Origin: Cupriavidus sp. 2SB
GTDB taxonomy: Bacteria > Pseudomonadota > Gammaproteobacteria > Burkholderiales > Burkholderiaceae
Direction: 5' to 3'
Assembly: GCF_005503625.1 (NCBI RefSeq)
Contig: NZ_SCMX01000022.1
Span: 28,864-92,863, forward strand
DNA: 64,000 nt
Both the position numbers and the translations under genes were made by a program. Under the pieces are notes generated by a model, which saw only the letters and a list, made by a program, of their open reading frames with translations, had not been told where the DNA came from and searched no databases. This document shows, piece by piece, positions 18,073-25,858 of the stretch (positions within the stretch are counted from its first letter, which is position 1; each line of letters starts with the position of its first letter).

Positions 18073-18500
18073 CGCGGCGGCGAGGCACTCAAAGGTCTCC
18101 GATCGACCCATCTGAGACGCTCAGATTTGAGCTGCGGGCGACTGAAGCTAGTAGTTCAACGGTCATCCCATCGCCTAAAATCGCTACACCCGCCGCTCGA
18201 TGCATTCGAGCCCCCGCACATCAGGAATCACAAAGCGAGAGTAGGTGCGCGGATCCAACCGTCTTTCTCCAGTTGCTTGAGCTCCCGGTCACCATCGGGC
18301 GAGATCGGCCCAAGAATGCGGGGCCAGACATTCGATTCGGCCGACGCCGATACCACGTCGCTGTCGCTTCGCACCAGCTATGCGCTGGCCAATGTGCAGA
18401 ATCGATTCTCAGGGCGGCCGTAGGAGGCCGCCACAAGCTCTGGCGCGGTTGAGGCGCAGACCGACCGCCTCGGGGAGCCTTCGCGTGCCCGCACCTGCGC
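18073..18500. other. Intergenic region, no supportable gene
   Basis: About 430 bases follow the broken lysR gene. Open frames exist on both strands (for example one ending ALANVQNRFSGRP near 18420), but none matches a family I recognise. It could contain further gene remnants. Confidence 0.4.
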
Positions 18501-19994
18501 CTACGTGCCAACCAATTCAAAGTCCGGCATCTTGAACGTCTTGTTGTTCATGGCGTCGGTAGCGCCATAGAAGCGCATGGTCGGCATGGGGCGCTTGCCC
18601 TCGCTCGGTAGCCAGTTGGACTCCAAGCCCCCCGGTGCCCGGGGTCCAACGTAGATGGTCACGCTGCCATCGGGGTTCTTCCTCATCTTGTCCAGATCAT
18701 AGGAGGACAGGGTGGTGCGGTTGGAATCGCTGTAGATGAAGGCGAACGTGGCGTGGTCGTAGACGGTGAGCGCCCAGAACTGCTTGACCGGCATGTCGCG
18801 CGGCACGTCCACCTTGTACAGCTTGCCGGGCTCGAGCCGTTTGCCGTCCTTGTCGGCCAGGGCGACCATATAGTGCGTGGCAGGGGCTACGCCCAGTTCC
18901 TTGGGCATATAGGTGCACCAGAAGTACTCAGCGGCACGCTCTATCAGGTCTATCCGATCGTCGTAGGTGAAGGTGAAGCGACGGTTGGCATCGGTTTGCA
19001 GTAACGACACATAGTGCCGATCCGGCCAGTAGACGCGCTTCACCATTTCAGTGTCGAACCACTGCTGCAGGAAGAACCAGGCGTCGATCGCTGCCTGACG
19101 CATCGCCCGTTTCGCGGTGTCGTCGGGTGTGAACGGCTTGCCCTTCTCGATTCCGAGGGATTTCAGCATCCCCATCATCACCTTGTCCTGCTCCTTCACC
19201 GGCTCCACGCTCAGGATCTCGTGCATGTCCGCGAAATGCCGCTCGTCATAGAACGGCAGCGTCGGATACCGCTGGTTGGCCGGGTCGACAAAGCGCTGGC
19301 GCGGCGGGCTGGCAGCTTCGGAGAGGTAGTACATGCGCAGCCGTTGCGCATAGTGGTAGGCGTCCTCCACGGACTTGCCGGGCGCGCGTACCGAACGAAA
19401 AGCGAGGGCGATCCGGTAGTTTGGTGACGCCACGTGGATATGGCCCTTTGGGATCGGATCCTTGTAGCCCGGTGGCGTGAACAGGTACTTGCCACCTTTG
19501 CCCTTGTCCATGCCGGATGGTCCCACGTCGGCAATCGTAAACTGCCACGCGTCCACCACCTGTCCGTAGACGCTGCCATCGGGTCCGGCCTTCGGTACCT
19601 CCAGCACGACCGGGCCCTTGCGCAGGTCGGTGTAGGCGGCGATGTAGGGCGTCGAGCTATTGGCGGTGATGGCCTCGAGCCGTGGCGTTGCCGGTGCGGA
19701 GTACGCAATGATGTCGTTGTCCTGCATCCCGAGGTCCGCGAACGCTGCGCGACGGAACGCGAAAATCGCAATCGCCGGCATGTTCCAGAGCACGGCCTCG
19801 AAGGCGCGGTGGTATTTGATCTGGTAATCGAAGTCTTTGACGGACGGCGCGCTTCCCGGTGGAGGCTGGCCACCCAGAGGCTCGCGACTTCCCTGCGCGG
19901 GGGCAGCGCCCGCAGGCTGGGCGTCCGCCGGTGCGCCCGTCGTGGCGGCAAGGGCACCGCCCGCGGTGGAAACCAGGAATTGACGTCGATCCAT
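18501..19994 (-). CDS. DUF1254/DUF1214 exported protein (Tat-like signal)
   Basis: A 497-residue protein with a DUF1254 N-terminal half (about residues 75-220) and a DUF1214 C-terminal half (about 380-480, with YKVDVPRDMPVKQFWALTVYD). The N-terminus MDRRQFLVSTAGGALAATTG is a twin-arginine-type signal, so export in folded form is likely. The function of the family is not established. A paralogue lies directly upstream on the same strand (20085-21515), and the two share the PVKQFWALTVYD/NAFWSLTIYD and WLPS blocks near their ends. Confidence 0.8.
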   Translation of the reverse strand: MDRRQFLVSTAGGALAATTGAPADAQPAGAAPAQGSREPLGGQPPPGSAPSVKDFDYQIKYHRAFEAVLWNMPAIAIFAFRRAAFADLGMQDNDIIAYSAPATPRLEAITANSSTPYIAAYTDLRKGPVVLEVPKAGPDGSVYGQVVDAWQFTIADVGPSGMDKGKGGKYLFTPPGYKDPIPKGHIHVASPNYRIALAFRSVRAPGKSVEDAYHYAQRLRMYYLSEAASPPRQRFVDPANQRYPTLPFYDERHFADMHEILSVEPVKEQDKVMMGMLKSLGIEKGKPFTPDDTAKRAMRQAAIDAWFFLQQWFDTEMVKRVYWPDRHYVSLLQTDANRRFTFTYDDRIDLIERAAEYFWCTYMPKELGVAPATHYMVALADKDGKRLEPGKLYKVDVPRDMPVKQFWALTVYDHATFAFIYSDSNRTTLSSYDLDKMRKNPDGSVTIYVGPRAPGGLESNWLPSEGKRPMPTMRFYGATDAMNNKTFKMPDFELVGT

Positions 19995-20084
19995 CGCAAT
20001 GCTCCCTAACGTTCATCACGTTTCGGTCGTCAGAAGGCGGCGCCGTCGGCACGGCCGGATTGCCGCCAAAAGTCATGTCTTGCG

Positions 20085-21515
20085 TTACTTGCTGACACGC
20101 TCCATCTGCGGAAGCTTCCAGGCGCCTGAGATGATCGCGTCCTTCGGCTGGTAGATACGCAGCATTGCGTAGAAGCCCCCGCTCGGCGATGGCAGCCAGT
20201 TGACGCTCTCGGCCGGTCGTCGCGGCGACACGGTCACCGAGAAGCTGCCGTCAGCATTCTTGTGGATGTCCTGTGTATCGCTGCCAAACTTGTATCGGCT
20301 GATGGGGTTGTCGATCAGCATCTTGGTCTTGGCGTCGTAGATCGTCAGCGACCAGAACGCGTTGTTGGGTGGCTCACCCGAGAACCGCACCACATAGTCG
20401 TTCGCCCCATCCAGTGGCTGGCCCGCCTGGTCCGTGTAGCGGATCGGGTACACCGCTTCCTTCTCGCCCTGTCCGCCAAGGTAGGGCCCGGCCACCACAG
20501 CGCGCAAGGGATAGTCGTATCCGAAACTGTCCAGCCCTCGCACGTAATTCCAGCCCTGGCGCACTTCCGATGCCTGGGCGACGGCCGATACCGCAATCAG
20601 CGGCGCATCGTTGATCGCGCGCATCAGGCCCTTGCGCTGGCTCTCATTGAGCTTGGTCGGGTCGAATCCCTTTGCCGTGAGGCCGATCCGCGCGAACTGC
20701 TCTGCGAGCGCCTTGTCCTCGATGCGAATCGGGTTGTCCTTCAGCGCCGCGCCCAGGTGCTTGTAGAACCCAAGGGGATCAGTTCCGATATCCGGCAGTG
20801 GCGCGAGCGAGGCGGCAGGTGCCTTCCAGTCCTTCTTGCCCACCGCCGACAGCGGGCGGAGGTCGAACGTATCCTGCAGGGCGTGCAGCTTCTTCATATC
20901 CTCGCCAGGGGAGACACGCATACGGCCCCACAGCCATACCTTGCTGGTCTTGATGTCCAGCCGTTTGACACCCGCCGGCAACTTTCCTTTCCAGCCCGGG
21001 CCGACAAGGGCAAAGCGGCCGGCCTTGGTGCCCGTCACGCGGCGGCCGATGTAGTGTTCCAGTTCCTGCCACATGTTGAAGGTGTCCACCACGTAATAGC
21101 GTCCGCCGGTGTCCGGAACCGAGAGGATGTAGGGCTCGCGAGACAGGTCCACCACCGCGCTCAGATACGTGGTGTCGTTGTTCGCGGTTGGCATGTCCAG
21201 CGCCGACGGCGTGGCCAGGTCCCGCGCCCAGCCGATCTGGTTCAGCGGGGCTCGATAGCTGGTGGAAGGCTTCGGATTGGGCACGTCGATGTATTCCCGT
21301 GCCACGCGCTCCATTCTGACTAGCGGATAACCCCAGACGTAGGCCGACAGGCCAAGTTGATACGCATCGAACTCATTCCCCTTCGCGACGTTCTCCGGCG
21401 TTCCGGCTGTTTCCAGCAACGGGTCAGGCCAATCCTTTGCCTGACTTGCCGGGATCACACTGCAAAGAACTGCTGCCGCCAGACTCATGGTGATGCGCTT
21501 CGAGAGGCTTGTCAT
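20085..21515 (-). CDS. DUF1254/DUF1214 exported protein (Sec-like signal)
   Basis: A 476-residue paralogue of the neighbouring protein, with DUF1254 (about residues 50-190, including YVWGYPLVRMERV and NNDTTYLSAVVDLSREPYIL) and DUF1214 (about 360-460, ending in WLPSPSGGFYAMLRIY). The signal peptide is of ordinary Sec type (MSLAAAVLCSVIPASQA), unlike the Tat-like one of its neighbour. The gap between the two genes is about 90 bases. Its biochemical role is unknown. Confidence 0.82.
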   Translation of the reverse strand: MTSLSKRITMSLAAAVLCSVIPASQAKDWPDPLLETAGTPENVAKGNEFDAYQLGLSAYVWGYPLVRMERVAREYIDVPNPKPSTSYRAPLNQIGWARDLATPSALDMPTANNDTTYLSAVVDLSREPYILSVPDTGGRYYVVDTFNMWQELEHYIGRRVTGTKAGRFALVGPGWKGKLPAGVKRLDIKTSKVWLWGRMRVSPGEDMKKLHALQDTFDLRPLSAVGKKDWKAPAASLAPLPDIGTDPLGFYKHLGAALKDNPIRIEDKALAEQFARIGLTAKGFDPTKLNESQRKGLMRAINDAPLIAVSAVAQASEVRQGWNYVRGLDSFGYDYPLRAVVAGPYLGGQGEKEAVYPIRYTDQAGQPLDGANDYVVRFSGEPPNNAFWSLTIYDAKTKMLIDNPISRYKFGSDTQDIHKNADGSFSVTVSPRRPAESVNWLPSPSGGFYAMLRIYQPKDAIISGAWKLPQMERVSK

Positions 21516-21733
21516 CGGGGTGCTCCGTTAGTCAGCAGGGCAATATCGGCTCATGCCCAATCTGACCTAGTATGCCGAGCCAGTGCCCGGAAAAGCTGCC
21601 CCCTTCGCATTTCTCGCAAAGTTTCAAAACAGTTCAGAAATCTTTCATTTCGCGGATGGCCTCGCCATAGGCACCATGGCCACCATTCGGTGAAATCCGG
21701 TCAGTCAGATTCCCGGTGTTCAAGGAGCTACCC

Positions 21734-22552
21734 ATGTGTCGTCGAGGGAGAGCAGTCAGATCCATGTTAAGGATCGCCATGCCGCTGTTCGGCGCAACCG
21801 TAGCGTCAGCCCACGCGGAAGATTCGGCCGATCTGGCAAAAAAGTTGAGCAATCCCGTCGCAGCATTGATCAGCGTCCCGTTTCAGTTCAACTACGATCG
21901 CGGAATCGGGCCGGCCCATGATGGGGATCGACTGACGATGAACTTTCAGCCAGTCGTTCCCATTTCGCTCAATCAGGACTGGAACCTGATATCGCGAACG
22001 ATCTTGCCCTTTACCTATCAGTCATCGGTCACGCCTGGCTCGGGATCGCAGACCGGACTGGGAGATACGGTGCAGAGCCTGTTTTTCTCACCGAAAGTGC
22101 CCACGGCGGGCGGCTTGATCTGGGGAGTGGGGCCGGCAATGCTATTGCCCACGGGTACCGAAAACCAGCTCAGCAGTCGCAAGTGGGGTCTGGGCCCAAC
22201 CGCAGTGGGCCTCGTTCAACATGGCCCGTGGACCTACGGGATGCTCGGGAACCATATCTGGTCAGTTGCGGGCGACAACGGCAGGCCAGCGGTAAGCAGT
22301 ACCTTCCTACAGCCATTCCTTGCTTATACGACGCCCACCGCGTGGACGTACACGATCAATACCGAGTCCACCTATGACTGGAAACAGTCGCAATGGAGCG
22401 TGCCGGTTCATGCGGGTGTCAGCAAGCTTGTAAAGATCAGGGATCAGCCGGTCAGTTTCGGATTGTTCGCGACATACTGGGCGGATTCGCCTGTCAGTGG
22501 GGCACATGGATGGGGCGGTCGCGCCGTGGTGACATTGTTGTTTCCGAAATAA
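21734..22552 (+). CDS. Outer-membrane beta-barrel protein, transporter-like
   Basis: A 272-residue exported protein. The start at 21734 follows AAGGAG by six bases. A signal peptide ends near SAHAEDSADL. The mature part shows alternating beta-strands of the kind in the phenol meta-degradation/transporter barrel group: VPFQFNYDRGIGP, LISRTILPFTYQSSV, GLGDTVQSLFFSPK, GLIWGVGPAMLLPTGT. It ends with RAVVTLLFPK. It is divergent from the DUF1254 pair, a grouping often seen, but the substrate is unknown. Confidence 0.65.
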   Translation: MCRRGRAVRSMLRIAMPLFGATVASAHAEDSADLAKKLSNPVAALISVPFQFNYDRGIGPAHDGDRLTMNFQPVVPISLNQDWNLISRTILPFTYQSSVTPGSGSQTGLGDTVQSLFFSPKVPTAGGLIWGVGPAMLLPTGTENQLSSRKWGLGPTAVGLVQHGPWTYGMLGNHIWSVAGDNGRPAVSSTFLQPFLAYTTPTAWTYTINTESTYDWKQSQWSVPVHAGVSKLVKIRDQPVSFGLFATYWADSPVSGAHGWGGRAVVTLLFPK

Positions 22553-22827
22553 CGCCTGGCGCTTTGATGCGGGTATGAAATGCTCCGATCCTGCGGCGTT
22601 TGAAGATCGGAAAGAAGACTGGCTGGTAACCGCAGGATGTCGTAGGTACAATCGCCCACCTCGCATAGAGGAGGGTACCTGCAACGGGATAAACCAGACC
22701 GGCAGTAGCCGACCCGTTGCAGTCCCCTCAGCATTGCAGTGCCACCGACAGATTAGGCCGGTGAACGGTCATGTAGAGTCGCCGCCCCGGCCACCGGAGG
22801 TTTGCGATGGGTTGCATCTTAGTTTCG

Positions 22828-24042
22828 TCAGTTCAACGTTTTGGTCTGCCTGAACGCCGCCAGGATGGCCAGGTCATAGCCGATCTTCAGCAAGCCGCAG
22901 GCCAGCAGAGGGGCTCCGGTCCAGCCTATTGCCATGAGGCCACCGGCAAGCATCGGGCCGATCGCTGCGGCCAGGCTGCGCGGTACTGCGGTGAGACTTG
23001 CTGCCGCACTGCGCTCGGCGGGGGTGACGACTGCCATCACGAACGCCGTACGCGTTGGCACATCCATCTGGGACAGTGCGCTGCGCGCCAGCAGCAACAG
23101 TAGCGTCAGGGACAACGACGGTGCGAACGCCGCCGCAATCAGGAACATGCTGGATGGAATATGCGTGAACACCATGGTGTTCAATAGTCCGATCTTCCGG
23201 GCGAGCGGGACGGCGGCGAGTTGGGACGCGGTTGTCAGCAGTCCCGCCCAGAAGAAGAATTGTCCTGCTGCACCGGAAGTCATGCCGAAACGCTGCATTA
23301 GCCAAAGCGAGAGCAAGGCATTGACGACCAGGCCGCCTGCGAATGCATCCACGCTAAACAGCATTGCCAGCCGCACGACTATGCAGCGCGATGGACCTAA
23401 CGGTGCTGGTGGCGACATTGATTGCGGATGTGGATCGGGCAACCTCGCATAGAGTGCCCACAGTGCGATGCCCGACAGCGTGTAGACGGCGAACATCAGA
23501 CGCATGGCGTCAAGAGACGATACGCCGGCATGCATGGACATCCAGCCCGGAATGGCTGCGGCCAACGCCCCGAACGCTGCGGACAGGGAACCCGCAAGAC
23601 CGTAGCGTGCAAACAGTGCCGTGCGTGAATCGGGTGTCGCCGCCTCAGCCAGTCGTGATTGTTCCAACGGCAGGAACACGCTCACATCGCCCGAGCTTGG
23701 GTTCAGTGTGCCGACGAATGCGACGATCAACAGTGGCCATAGCGATGTCAAGCCCGCAAAGGCCGCACCCGTGGCCGCCATCAGGACGGCGGCCAACATC
23801 AGCAGGCGTCGCTGTGCAAAGCGATGGCCGACAAATCCGACGAGGATGGTGGCGAGTGCGGAGCCGATCAGCGTGGCACTGCTGATCGCTCCCACCGCGA
23901 ACTCGTCGAAGCCGAGGGCCAGCAGGTATGCGGGCAGGAGCACGGCAATGAAGCCATCGCAGAAGCCACGCAACGAGCGTCCGGCAAGAAGCGGCAGGAC
24001 GGTTGCGTCGACACCGGACGGCACGATGAGACGGGCAAGCAT
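22828..24042 (-). CDS. MFS transporter downstream of chrBA remnant
   Basis: A major facilitator carrier of 404 residues, 12 spans. The start at 24042 (MLARLIVPSGVDATVLPLL) lies 11 bases after the chrA stop. Loop features include GFVGHRFAQRRLLML between spans 2 and 3 and an acidic helix FDEFAVGAISSATLIGSALATI. It follows the decayed chromate locus and may belong to the same transcript, but its substrate cannot be named. Confidence 0.8.
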   Translation of the reverse strand: MLARLIVPSGVDATVLPLLAGRSLRGFCDGFIAVLLPAYLLALGFDEFAVGAISSATLIGSALATILVGFVGHRFAQRRLLMLAAVLMAATGAAFAGLTSLWPLLIVAFVGTLNPSSGDVSVFLPLEQSRLAEAATPDSRTALFARYGLAGSLSAAFGALAAAIPGWMSMHAGVSSLDAMRLMFAVYTLSGIALWALYARLPDPHPQSMSPPAPLGPSRCIVVRLAMLFSVDAFAGGLVVNALLSLWLMQRFGMTSGAAGQFFFWAGLLTTASQLAAVPLARKIGLLNTMVFTHIPSSMFLIAAAFAPSLSLTLLLLLARSALSQMDVPTRTAFVMAVVTPAERSAAASLTAVPRSLAAAIGPMLAGGLMAIGWTGAPLLACGLLKIGYDLAILAAFRQTKTLN

Positions 24043-24053
24043 GGTGTGCCGTA

Positions 24054-24773
24054 TCAATGGTGCAGCAATGGATAGACCACCAGACCAATTAATGCAGCGC
24101 CAGCAACAATCATCGGCTCTGACAGCTTCTTGAACTTGAGCAGCAGTGCAACTGTGGCGAGCGCCAGCAACGCAGTCGGGATATCGACGATCGAACGCTT
24201 CGCCAGAACGATCACCGCCCCGGTGATGGCGCCGATCGCCGCTGCGGTCACGCCATCGACGAACGCCAGGATCGCAGGCAGCTTGCCGTATTTCTTGAAA
24301 TACGGCGCAGGGAGAACGGTGAACAGGTAGCAAGGCAGAAACGTTGCGGCAGCCGCGACGCAAGCGCCGGGGAAGCCCGCCACGAGGTAGCCGATGAAGC
24401 CCACCGTGATGACAACTGGGCCGGGTGTGATCATCGCGACGGCTACGGCATCGACAAACTGCTTGTCGTTCAGCCAGTGATGCTCGGTCACCACGCCACC
24501 GTACAGGAATGGCACGATGGCAAGTCCGGAACCGAACACGAACGCACCTGCCTTGGCAAAGAACACGGCGATCTGCGACAGAAGCGGTCAGTCCACGGTG
24601 CTCATCATGCCGCCCGCCGCCAGCGGGGTAGCCGCTATCGCATTCAGTCTGCCTTGCCGCAGCCATTTGGGCGGCGCGCGGCAGAACCATACCAGCACGC
24701 CGGCCGCGAGGAACAGCCACGCAACCTCCGATTCGGTGATCACTGTCACGGCGACGAGCACGAGATAGTTCAT
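24054..24773 (-). pseudogene. chrA: chrA chromate transporter remnant with in-frame stop
   Basis: The C-terminal half of ChrA is well preserved: FFAKAGAFVFGSGLAIVPFL, YGGVVTEHHWLN, DAVAVAMITPGPVVITVGFI and FVDGVTAAAIGAI. Before it, in the same frame, the linker of the protein (VTVITESEVAWLFL...APPKWLRQGRL) is present from about 24773. A TGA at 24588-24590 splits the two. The N-terminal chromate-transport half (about 170 residues) is absent; the ChrB fragment lies where it should be. The locus is therefore unlikely to make a functional full-length ChrA. Confidence 0.75.
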
Positions 24774-24829
24774 TGTCTTGCGTAGAGAGTGTTGCGGAGA
24801 GCTGGAAGCCGTCGACGAACTGGCGTGTC

Positions 24830-25267
24830 CTAGCGTTTGCGCGCGCTGGAGAAATGCGTATAGAGCGAGTCGAGGACATAACCGACCTCCTCCAGCAATG
24901 CGTCGTCATCGGACAGTCGCTCGCGAGCGCCGGCCAATATCGCTTCAAAGCCACTGGCTTCCGCTACGGGCGTGCCATATTCGGCCGTGCGATCGAACAG
25001 CGCGCGATATTCGGCATCCTGCTCGGGGGCGGTGGCATGCACGGAAAGCGTCCAGACCTTGCCATCCTCCTGGATCGCGTCGGTAGAGAGGGCTCGCAGT
25101 GGCTCGTGCAATCCAGCGAGATCGGGTAGCAGATAGACCCCGTCGCGCAAGGCCGCCGCACCAAGCGCCTTGATGCCGCGCCAGAACCGCATGCGGGCGG
25201 TGGCGGCAGATGTGGGCAGGCTGACGATCAGCAGCACCCACGGGGAGGAAGATTGAACAGGAGTCAT
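24830..25267 (-). CDS. chrB: ChrB N-terminal-domain protein (possibly truncated)
   Basis: A 145-residue protein matching the N-terminal domain of ChrB, the chromate-responsive regulator of chrBA operons: WVLLIVSLPTSAATARMRFWRGIKALGAAALRDGVYLLP, then a region that aligns with the domain end. Full ChrB is about 300 residues with a second enzyme-like domain; that part is missing here. It may be a broken gene, or one of the short stand-alone ChrB_N proteins. An 18-bp perfect palindrome lies about 38 bases upstream of its ATG. Confidence 0.7.
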   Translation of the reverse strand: MTPVQSSSPWVLLIVSLPTSAATARMRFWRGIKALGAAALRDGVYLLPDLAGLHEPLRALSTDAIQEDGKVWTLSVHATAPEQDAEYRALFDRTAEYGTPVAEASGFEAILAGARERLSDDDALLEEVGYVLDSLYTHFSSARKR

Positions 25268-25304
25268 GCGCCCAGCTTAGTGGGTCGAAGTTCCTGCTTC
25301 AATG

Positions 25305-25322
25305 TTGTAGAGGTCTCTACAA
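25305..25322. promoter_or_regulatory. 18-bp palindromic operator candidate upstream of chrB
   Basis: TTGTAGAGGTCTCTACAA is a perfect inverted repeat (8-2-8) in the short gap before chrB. Its symmetry and position suggest a dimeric regulator site, possibly for ChrB itself or a lost regulator. No experimental site is known to me for this exact sequence. Confidence 0.5.
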
Positions 25323-25367
25323 AGAAGGGTTGTGTACGGCAGCTAAGTGTCGATTGCAGCGCAAATG

Positions 25368-25397
25368 ATCGGCGACCCTCCTGTCAGGGTCGCCGAT
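25368..25397 (-). terminator. Strong hairpin after the czc-like operon
   Basis: A 12-bp perfect stem, ATCGGCGACCCT / AGGGTCGCCGAT, with a six-base loop, begins about 10 bases after the last gene of the RND operon. It lacks a clear U-tract on the minus strand, so it may slow or stabilise the transcript rather than end it fully. Confidence 0.5.
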
Positions 25398-25407
25398 CCT
25401 CATCGTC

Positions 25408-25785
25408 TTACTTCACCGAAAAACGTACCGTCACCGTCTGACCATCGGCAAACGTCACCGTTGCAACCGCCTTGGCCCCCGACGGCAGCGCGATGGCGTC
25501 CTTGGCAACCAGCGCGTTGTCGTTGCCCGGTGCCAGCGTGGTTTCCTTCTTGTCCGTGCCGGCCAGTACGGTCAGCTTGCCTTTGGCGCCAGTGACGGAT
25601 TTCTTCTCGTCGTGATCGTCGACGTACAGGCTGATCTTGCCGTCCTTTTTCACCAGTTCGAACTGCATGTCGCTAGCGGTCTGCACCACGCCGCCGTACT
25701 GCGCCGGCTTTGCGCCGTGGGCATGGACGAGACCGGCGGTGCCCAGGGCGGCGGCAGCAATGGCGATGGCGATCAACTTCTTCAT
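25408..25785 (-). CDS. Small periplasmic protein of the RND metal operon
   Basis: A 125-residue protein with signal peptide MKKLIAIAIAAAALGTAGLVHA and a TGGAG site before its ATG (25785). The mature part begins HGAKPAQYGGVVQTASDMQFELV and forms a small beta-rich domain with a DDHDEKKS stretch. Proteins of this kind commonly close HME-RND efflux operons and are thought to bind or buffer metal in the periplasm; that role is inferred. It lies 73 bases after the pump gene. Confidence 0.7.
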   Translation of the reverse strand: MKKLIAIAIAAAALGTAGLVHAHGAKPAQYGGVVQTASDMQFELVKKDGKISLYVDDHDEKKSVTGAKGKLTVLAGTDKKETTLAPGNDNALVAKDAIALPSGAKAVATVTFADGQTVTVRFSVK

Positions 25786-25858
25786 GGGATAACTCCAGAA
25801 AACGGGCGACTTCCAGGGCGTCGCCACAAAGCCCTTGGATCCAGTGCGATCCGTGCAA

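Noticed and set aside
20262..21323. Long open frame of 353 codons on the plus strand opposite the DUF1254 gene
   Set aside because: It is a mirror of the GC-rich coding strand of the DUF1254 protein, with no motif and an Arg/His/Val composition typical of antisense frames.
22828..24954. A 708-residue open frame reading as one MFS fusion protein
   Set aside because: Only the last 404 residues (from 24042) are an MFS carrier. The first 300 are an out-of-phase reading of the chrA remnant, rich in Arg, Cys and His with no membrane pattern.
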